DNA of 64,000 bases from Ulvibacter sp. MAR_2010_11 (lineage in GTDB: Bacteria > Bacteroidota > Bacteroidia > Flavobacteriales > Flavobacteriaceae), in assembly GCF_002813135.1 (NCBI RefSeq), contig NZ_PHTY01000001.1, positions 987,501 through 1,051,500 of the forward strand. The letters run 5' to 3'. The translations under genes and the position numbers were made by a program. The notes below the pieces were generated by a model. The model was given only the letters and a program-made list of their open reading frames with translations. It was not told where the DNA came from and did not search any database. Position 1 is the first letter of the stretch. Each line of letters opens with the position of its first letter. This document shows, in pieces, positions 59,801 through 64,000 of this stretch.

Positions 59801-60943
59801 ATTCCAGAAAGCGTTGTTGTAATTGTTATCCACATGGACATAGCTTCTAATTTGCGCTCCTGCATTGTCATAGCTATTTCTGCTGTGCTTTTGTTGCCAG
59901 TAATCGAAGGTCATCATAGCTCCCCAATGTGCATCTAAGGCAGCATTGTCCTTATCGGCATTATTATGTTCTGCGGCGGTCCAGTTATTATCATTATCGG
60001 TGAATTGGGCATAATTCGTTACGTAAGGATAGTTAAAACCGGGTGCTTGATTTAAGGCATCACGAGTGTATACTTTTCTGCCGGCATCCGATAAAATATA
60101 ATTGCTTCCGCTTACTGCAGTTTCAATTGTACGAGAACCACTGTATCGTGTCGCGCCGGTTCCACTCACAAGGGTGGTGAAATCTTCGTTTGCTATACGC
60201 TCACAAAATTCGGCTTCCGTTTCAACAGAAAAAGGAGTTGTGCCTACATGACCAAAATCTCCGGCGTGTTTAATAATTGCGTTGTAGAATAAGGCTTGTC
60301 CGTTATTGGCATCTATATACAAAATACCACGACTCAAAGGACTGGTGGCGAACATATCAAATTTATACGCCAATTTGAACGTATTGATATCTTCTACATC
60401 TCTTCCGCTGTTAAAATCCGGAAGGATTACCAGTTCGCCTGCCGGTTTTTTATAATTGTCCATTTCTTTGGCGGCTTCGGGATATTCCCACATATAATGC
60501 TGCGCACCAATATGCTGTAAGGCTTTATTGAAAGCCTGTGAATTGCTCATCCCGGGAGTTACGTTGAACTCTTCTATAGGATAATACTCTGAGCTTAAAG
60601 ACTTAATACTACTGCCTTTACTGTGCAAGATGACGGTTCCAAATTCTACTTTTACACCGTTGTAATACTGTTGTAATCGTTGGTGTGTGAAACCTAAATT
60701 GTCTTGTTCTTGTCTGATGGTAGAAAAAGAAGTTTGAGGGGAGGGGTCTAGGACTTCTTTGAATAATTGTGAGGAATTTTGGAGCGAATAATTCTGAGCT
60801 TCATTCAGCACCAAAAGGCTGGGTGGTTTTTTCACATTTCTTTTTTCGTCTGTCTTGTTTTGCGAGACAACTTTCGTTGTTCCTGCCGTAAAAACCAAGG
60901 CAGCTAAGAAAAAGAGTAATGTCAACTTACTAAAATTTTTCAT
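56864..60943 (-). CDS. Secreted M4 (thermolysin-like) metalloprotease with FN3/GEVED modules and type IX sorting domain
   Basis: 1359-aa exported protease. Signal peptide (about 1-28), FTP propeptide domain (about 55-130), and the M4 catalytic domain (about 240-615) with HEIGHAVTEF near 408 and the third ligand Glu in GALNEGFSDIWG. A first GEVED domain follows (about 665-755), then two nearly identical fibronectin type III domains (about 763-950). A jelly-roll/MAM-like adhesive domain (about 955-1125), a second GEVED domain (about 1150-1265) and a type A sorting domain (about 1288-1359, SIHPNPVQGNVLNVDV to FIERFVKE) complete it. It should reach the surface or medium through the type IX system and degrade protein. 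The repeated modules probably arose by internal duplication. Confidence 0.95.
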   Translation of the reverse strand: MKNFSKLTLLFFLAALVFTAGTTKVVSQNKTDEKRNVKKPPSLLVLNEAQNYSLQNSSQLFKEVLDPSPQTSFSTIRQEQDNLGFTHQRLQQYYNGVKVEFGTVILHSKGSSIKSLSSEYYPIEEFNVTPGMSNSQAFNKALQHIGAQHYMWEYPEAAKEMDNYKKPAGELVILPDFNSGRDVEDINTFKLAYKFDMFATSPLSRGILYIDANNGQALFYNAIIKHAGDFGHVGTTPFSVETEAEFCERIANEDFTTLVSGTGATRYSGSRTIETAVSGSNYILSDAGRKVYTRDALNQAPGFNYPYVTNYAQFTDNDNNWTAAEHNNADKDNAALDAHWGAMMTFDYWQQKHSRNSYDNAGAQIRSYVHVDNNYNNAFWNGSVMSYGDGSCVNEGCNGFDALTSIDVAAHEIGHAVTEFTANLAYQRESGALNEGFSDIWGAAVEHFAKGNGSETNPSAAVWLIGDEIDRRSGSAALRSMSNPTSLGQPDTYGGTYWQNPNCGTPTQSNDYCGVHTNSGVLNYWFYLAVVGGSGTNDIGSSFNVAGIGMTKAAAISYRTLNNYLSSNSTFANARTGAIQAAIDLYGAGGAEEQAVTNAWHAVGVGAAYGGGGSGSYCASASTNVNDEYISRVQLNTINNASGAQFYSDFTGISTTLTEGQAYTVTVTPTWTGTVYAEGYAVWIDYNADNDFSDAGELVWSKAASTNTPNSGTFTVPTGTAGTATRMRVSMKYNGIPTACESFTYGEVEDYTVNLSGSAPDTQAPSTPTALAASNVTQTTVDLSWNASTDNVGVTGYDVYQGATNIGTVTGTSTQITGLTASTAYSFRVRARDAAGNLSGYSNTVNVTTAAAPDTQAPSVPANLAASNITNTTVDLSWSASTDNVGVTGYDVYQGTTNLGTVTGTSTQVTGLTAATAYSFRVRARDAAGNLSGYSNTVNITTTGGGGGGCTGGISSFPYTESFESSLGAWTQSTTDDIDWTRDSGGTPSSNTGPSTGAAGAWYMYVEASSPNYPSKRAILNSPCLNLTAATSATFNFSYHMYGAADMGSIALEASANNGASWTSLWSQTGNKGNAWLSASIDLSAYAGGSVQLRFNRLTGSTWQADIAIDNINMTTGGGGGTPPTGYCASNGNNTSDEYIQRVQIGSINNATGASAGGYGNYTSLSTTLSSGSNTITITPAWTGTVYSEGYAVWIDYNRDGDFADSGELVYSRAATTATPVSGSFTPPGSASSGPTRMRVSMKYNGIPTACESFTYGEVEDYIVVIPGTNPIQGIMGGETTAASNAVMSIHPNPVQGNVLNVDVLEATPTDYVIYNLIGQVVSKGAFNNRVDVSTLESGMYIIQVNAGAEKFIERFVKE
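58105..58675 (-). repeat. Tandem FN3-encoding DNA repeat, 279-bp period
   Basis: Two adjacent units inside the M4 protease gene encode 93-residue fibronectin type III domains that differ at few positions (both contain ASTDNVGVTGYDVYQG and YSFRVRARDAAGNLSGYSN). The high nucleotide identity suggests recent duplication or gene conversion. Confidence 0.85.
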
Positions 60944-61139
60944 AATGAATTAGTGTTAAGGTTAATAATGTGTGTTAATTTTTAATAATTGGCATTAAAA
61001 GAACATTTTTTTTGCGAATAATAAAATATTTTTCGATGAACGACATTAAGAATTTATTAACAATATTTTTCCTACAACTGTAAAGCCTACTCTTTTAGTG
61101 GGTTAAAAACAATTATTACAATTTGCGATTAAAAATATT

Positions 61140-61147
61140 TATCTTTG
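61140..61147 (+). promoter_or_regulatory. -7 box (TATCTTTG) of the OppDF-type gene
   Basis: Exact TAnnTTTG match 4 nt before the ATG at 61152, again suggesting a leaderless message. TTG at 61123-61125 is 14 bp upstream. Confidence 0.65.
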
Positions 61148-61151
61148 AGAA

Positions 61152-62840
61152 ATGTCAAAAACCTCCATTTTAGATGTCATCGATCTATCAGTTTCCTTTG
61201 GATTCAAAAAATCCCGGACTGAAGTTTTGCATAGTATTTCCTTTTCAATAGCTGAAAATGAGGTAGTAGGCATCGTGGGTGAATCGGGATCGGGAAAATC
61301 GGTTACTTCTATGGCGATTATGGGATTGCTTCCTTCTAAAAATTCTCGGGTTAAAGGACAGATTATTTTTGAAGGCGAAGAATTGTTGACTAAAGCCCCA
61401 AAAGCACTTCGAAAGATCATGGGAAAAGAAATTGCGATGATATTTCAGGAACCTATGAGTGCTTTAAATCCGTCGCTTACTTGCGGATTTCAGGTTGCTG
61501 AAATTCTTCAACATCACTTGGCAATGAAGCCTTCCGAAGCAAAAAAAGAAACCATTTCACTTTTCGAAAAAGTAAAACTCCCGCGTCCACGGGAAATTTT
61601 CAGTAGTTATCCGCACCAAATTAGTGGCGGACAAATGCAGCGGGTGATGATTGCCATGGCGATTGCCTGTAAACCAAAATTGTTAATCGCCGATGAACCT
61701 ACTACCGCTCTGGATGTTACCGTTCAAAAAGAAATTCTGTCGTTGCTTAAAGAAATTCAGAAAGAGACTAAAATGAGCATGTTGTTTATCTCACATGATC
61801 TTGGTTTGGTTTCAGAAATTGCAGACAGTCTGCTCGTCATGTACAAAGGTGATATTGTGGAATCGGGCAGTGTTTTCCAAATATTTAAAACTCCAAAAGA
61901 CACCTATACTAAAGCTTTGTTGGCTTCACGACCCACATTAGATGTTCGTCTGTCCAAACTTCCTACGATTGCTTCCTTGACTGATGGGAGTTTTAAAGCG
62001 AAAGAGGTTACACCTCAGCAACGCGCCTTGAAACATAAAAAAATGTATATGAACGCTCCGCTTTTAGAGGTTCGTAATTTAGAAAAAGAGTATTATAGCA
62101 ACGCCGGGCTTTTTAAGCCTAAAAGAGGTTTTAAGGCGGTGAATGATGTTAGTTTTAAGGTTTTTGAAGGTGAAACATTGGGCCTGGTAGGTGAATCAGG
62201 TTGCGGGAAATCCACACTTGGAAAAGCAATCCTTCAATTGGACAGGGCGACAGCAGGAAGTATTAAATACCGCGGCAAAGAATTATTAAACTTAAAACCT
62301 TCAGAAATTAGAAAATTGCGGAAAGAGATTCAGCTTATTTTCCAGGACCCTTATTCTTCATTGAATCCGAGGTTATTAATTGGAGAAGCATTGTTGGAAC
62401 CCATGACGGTACACAATATTTTAAAATCGCAAAAGGTGCGAAAAGAAAAAGTGCTTGAGGTACTGGAGCGGGTGGGCTTGGATCCAAGTTATTATTATCG
62501 ATATCCTCATGAACTTTCGGGCGGTCAACGACAACGGGTAGGAATTGCGCGTACTGTTGTAATGGAACCGAAGTTGGTAATTTGTGACGAATCGGTTTCG
62601 GCATTGGATATTTCGGTGCAGGCGCAGGTATTGAACTTATTAAATGAATTAAAAGAAGATTTTGGCTTCACCTATATATTTATATCCCACGATTTAGCTG
62701 TGGTAAAATATATGGCAGATCAGCTTATGGTAATGAATGAAGGTAAAATTGAAGAATTGGGAGATGCCGATGAGATTTATGCAAATCCGATAAAACCGTA
62801 TACACGGCGCCTTATTGATGCCATTCCGAAAGGGTTATAA
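61152..62840 (+). CDS. Fused dipeptide/oligopeptide ABC transporter ATPase (OppD-OppF type)
   Basis: 562-aa protein with two complete ABC modules. The first has Walker A GESGSGKS (43-50), signature [15 protein letters not shown] and Walker [14 protein letters not shown], followed by the oligopeptide C-terminal segment. The second has Walker [10 protein letters not shown]-loop [13 protein letters not shown], signature [15 protein letters not shown] and Walker [14 protein letters not shown]. Single-chain fusions of this kind are usual in Bacteroidota. Permease and binding-protein genes are not next to it, so they lie elsewhere. It probably powers peptide uptake. A weak hairpin follows the stop. 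Confidence 0.95.
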   Translation: MSKTSILDVIDLSVSFGFKKSRTEVLHSISFSIAENEVVGIVGESGSGKSVTSMAIMGLLPSKNSRVKGQIIFEGEELLTKAPKALRKIMGKEIAMIFQEPMSALNPSLTCGFQVAEILQHHLAMKPSEAKKETISLFEKVKLPRPREIFSSYPHQISGGQMQRVMIAMAIACKPKLLIADEPTTALDVTVQKEILSLLKEIQKETKMSMLFISHDLGLVSEIADSLLVMYKGDIVESGSVFQIFKTPKDTYTKALLASRPTLDVRLSKLPTIASLTDGSFKAKEVTPQQRALKHKKMYMNAPLLEVRNLEKEYYSNAGLFKPKRGFKAVNDVSFKVFEGETLGLVGESGCGKSTLGKAILQLDRATAGSIKYRGKELLNLKPSEIRKLRKEIQLIFQDPYSSLNPRLLIGEALLEPMTVHNILKSQKVRKEKVLEVLERVGLDPSYYYRYPHELSGGQRQRVGIARTVVMEPKLVICDESVSALDISVQAQVLNLLNELKEDFGFTYIFISHDLAVVKYMADQLMVMNEGKIEELGDADEIYANPIKPYTRRLIDAIPKGL

Positions 62841-62845
62841 AAAAA

Positions 62846-62875
62846 GCCCCGTTCTAACCTCACAAAGAACGGGAC
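62846..62875 (+). terminator. Weak hairpin after the OppDF-type gene
   Basis: CCCGTTCT (62848-62855) pairs with AGAACGGG (62866-62873) around a 10-nt loop. Only a poor T tract follows, so efficiency is doubtful. Confidence 0.5.
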
Positions 62876-62918
62876 TTACTATTTGAATCATGAAAGATTC
62901 GGGGGGTAATGTACTCTC

Positions 62919-63084
62919 TTAAATTACATCAATAAAAAGACTTTCTTCGCAACGTACAATACATTCTTCAAAAGACGCATTGTACTTTTTATAGATTTTA
63001 ATACCGTTTGCATAGTAGGTTAAGTTGGTTACATTTGGGACTGCTAATATGTGAACTTATCTTGATAATCACGTTAAAAAGCAT
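62919..63084 (-). pseudogene. Possible small frame-disrupted gene
   Basis: On the reverse strand an ATG at 63084 opens MLFNVIIKISSHI, which then ends early. One base further on, the +1 frame gives a protein-like 44-codon stretch, HILAVPNVTNLTYYANG through CIVRCEESLFIDVI, ending at 62919. Joined, they would give about 55 aa. A TATATTTG box lies 35 nt upstream of the ATG. Either the gene is broken by an indel, or the stretch is chance. No family recognised. Confidence 0.3.
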
Positions 63085-63119
63085 TTTATTTCGATGTAAT
63101 GCGTGATTTTTTAACATTT

Positions 63120-63127
63120 CAAATATA
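63120..63127 (-). promoter_or_regulatory. -7-like box (TATATTTG), reverse strand
   Basis: Exact TAnnTTTG match inside the 62841-63204 interval, reading toward the possible small disrupted gene. No TTG element is found at the usual distance. Confidence 0.4.
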
Positions 63128-63159
63128 CTATGCTGTATTTTCCTACTTTTTTTGCATAA

Positions 63160-63184
63160 AAAAACCAATGTGAAAACATTGGTT
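63160..63184 (-). terminator. Intrinsic terminator of the CoA-transferase operon
   Basis: AACCAATGT pairs with ACATTGGTT around GAAA. On the reverse strand it runs into TTTTTTTATGC. It lies about 20 bp after the scoB stop. Confidence 0.85.
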
Positions 63185-63204
63185 CCTATATAAAATGTTT
63201 TGTT

Positions 63205-63861
63205 TTATAATGCCATTTCGGGAATTTCACCTTCAACTATCAGGTTTCCTTCTGTCGCGTTTTGAATTTGTTCCACAGATATTCCAGGAGCTCTTTCCAG
63301 TAATTTAAAGCTTCCGTTTACCACTTCCAATACAGCCAAATTGGTAACCACCTTCTTTACACAATTCACTCCGGTAAGGGGCAAACTGCAATTTTTAAGC
63401 ACTTTAGATTCACCTTCCCTGTTGGTGTGCATCATGGCGACAATAATATTTTCAGCCGAAGCTACAAGATCCATGGCGCCTCCCATGCCCTTTACCATTT
63501 TCCCCGGAATCTTCCAGTTAGCGATATCGCCGTTTTGCGATACTTCCATGGCGCCTAAAATGGTAAGATCCACATGTTGCCCGCGTATCATTGAAAAGCT
63601 GGTGGCCGAATCGAAGAAAGAAGCTCCCGGAAGTGCAGTAATGGTTTGCTTCCCGGCATTGATCAAATCGGGGTCTTCTTCACCTTCAAAAGGAAAGGGT
63701 CCCATCCCTAGTATTCCATTCTCACTTTGAAACTCCACTTCAATATCACTGCGTACAAAATTGGCGACCAGCGTTGGTATTCCAATTCCGAGATTCACAT
63801 AATATCCGTCCTTTACTTCCTTTGCGATGCGTTTCGCTATTTGTTCTTTTGTCAAACTCAT
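63205..63861 (-). CDS. scoB: 3-oxoacid CoA-transferase subunit B
   Basis: 218-aa beta subunit of succinyl-CoA:3-ketoacid CoA-transferase. The family N-terminus EQIAKRIAKEVKDGYYVNLG and GIPTLV is present. The catalytic Glu lies in FQSENGILGMGPFP, and GAMEVSQNGDIANWKIPGKM and GGAMDLV are diagnostic. With subunit A it transfers CoA from succinyl-CoA to acetoacetate for ketone body or branched-chain acid use. The ATG overlaps the scoA stop by one base (TGATG). A terminator follows. Confidence 0.95.
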   Translation of the reverse strand: MSLTKEQIAKRIAKEVKDGYYVNLGIGIPTLVANFVRSDIEVEFQSENGILGMGPFPFEGEEDPDLINAGKQTITALPGASFFDSATSFSMIRGQHVDLTILGAMEVSQNGDIANWKIPGKMVKGMGGAMDLVASAENIIVAMMHTNREGESKVLKNCSLPLTGVNCVKKVVTNLAVLEVVNGSFKLLERAPGISVEQIQNATEGNLIVEGEIPEMAL

Positions 63862-64000
63862 CAGTTTCTCTTTCTTACGGTTAATTGCTCGATTCTTTTT
63901 TCGTAGGCTTCCCCTTTAAAAATGCGTTGTACAAAAATCCCCGGGATATGAATCTGATTGGGATCTAAAGAACCCACCGGAACCAATTCTTCTACTTCGG
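63861..64000 (-). CDS. scoA: 3-oxoacid CoA-transferase subunit A, C-terminal end (partial, runs off the right edge)
   Basis: Only the last 45 residues are in the window: [19 protein letters not shown], then [19 protein letters not shown] and a basic tail, which matches the end of the alpha subunit. The stop TGA shares one base with the scoB ATG, the usual coupled arrangement of the two subunits. The N-terminal CoA-binding part lies beyond base 64000. Confidence 0.9.
   Translation of the reverse strand, partial: EVEELVPVGSLDPNQIHIPGIFVQRIFKGEAYEKRIEQLTVRKRN

Larger units (their letters stand above)
62841..63204. other. 364-bp gene-poor interval
   Basis: Contains a weak hairpin after the ABC gene, a possible disrupted small reverse gene (62919-63084), a TAnnTTTG box on the reverse strand (63120-63127), and the terminator of scoB at its right end. 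No intact coding frame with a normal start is seen. Confidence 0.7.

Overview
The window looks like a chromosomal segment from a marine-type member of the Flavobacteriaceae (Bacteroidota). Two secreted proteins end in type IX secretion (Por) sorting domains. Promoters fit the Bacteroidota pattern TTG - spacer - TAnnTTTG. Purine-rich ribosome binding sites are mostly absent and the DNA is AT-rich. Several families are typical of the group: a transmembrane TPR-LuxR regulator, the M28/M13/M4 peptidases, HemJ, and a SusC-free set of lipoproteins. I see no phage, insertion sequence, CRISPR array or rRNA. This is core chromosome with some lineage-specific small genes.

Layout. 1-1029: 5' part of ileS (reverse). 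1.2-5.3 kb: a secreted BNR-repeat protein and a TPR-LuxR regulator. 5.4-7.4 kb: an outer-membrane barrel, a free-standing NUMOD4-HNH-HTH protein and a small zinc-ribbon protein. 7.4-15.8 kb: housekeeping and envelope genes (CBS protein, M28 and M13 peptidases, two SDR enzymes, a c-type cytochrome lipoprotein). 15.8-18.2 kb: a reverse three-gene operon of unknown envelope proteins. 18.4-19.8 kb: an AraC regulator, a 107-bp tandem repeat carrying terminator-like hairpins, and tRNA-Asn. 19.8-24.5 kb: rseP, an SCO protein and the ferrous iron system feoA-feoB-small Cys-rich protein. 25.0-30.4 kb: a reverse operon for Mn/Zn/Fe ABC import led by a DtxR/MntR-type repressor, in which both permeases carry soluble C-terminal extensions resembling winged helices. 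30.7-36.2 kb: a DnaJ/TerB protein, bacilliredoxin, plsC, a radical SAM protein, enoyl-CoA hydratase and an NtrY-like kinase.

36.4-51.2 kb is a heme region. On the reverse strand are an AraC regulator, hemH, a MATE exporter, a BNR protein and hemJ. On the forward strand the cluster hemA-hemC-hemD-hemE-(DUF6973-like)-(EI24)-(GNAT)-hemF-hemB is tightly packed. Together they encode every step from glutamyl-tRNA to protoheme except the aminomutase HemL. The rest holds small secreted/membrane proteins, a CNNM/CBS protein with Ogt and a serine hydrolase, a DEDDy exonuclease, a lipoprotein with a duplicated HGQPGHRCD motif, a 1359-aa secreted M4 protease, a fused OppDF-type ATPase, and the end of a 3-oxoacid CoA-transferase operon (scoB, partial scoA).

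The most interesting signals are regulatory. Nearly identical 16-bp partial dyads lie at the promoters of feoAB and the metal ABC operon. A perfect 10-3-10 dyad lies just upstream of the AraC gene in the heme region. Several -7 boxes sit 4-5 nt before the start codon and suggest leaderless mRNAs. Other points worth checking are the permease extensions, an internal signal-peptide-like segment in the 441-aa envelope protein, and a small frame-disrupted gene near 63 kb. I did not find a clear new defence or mobile system.
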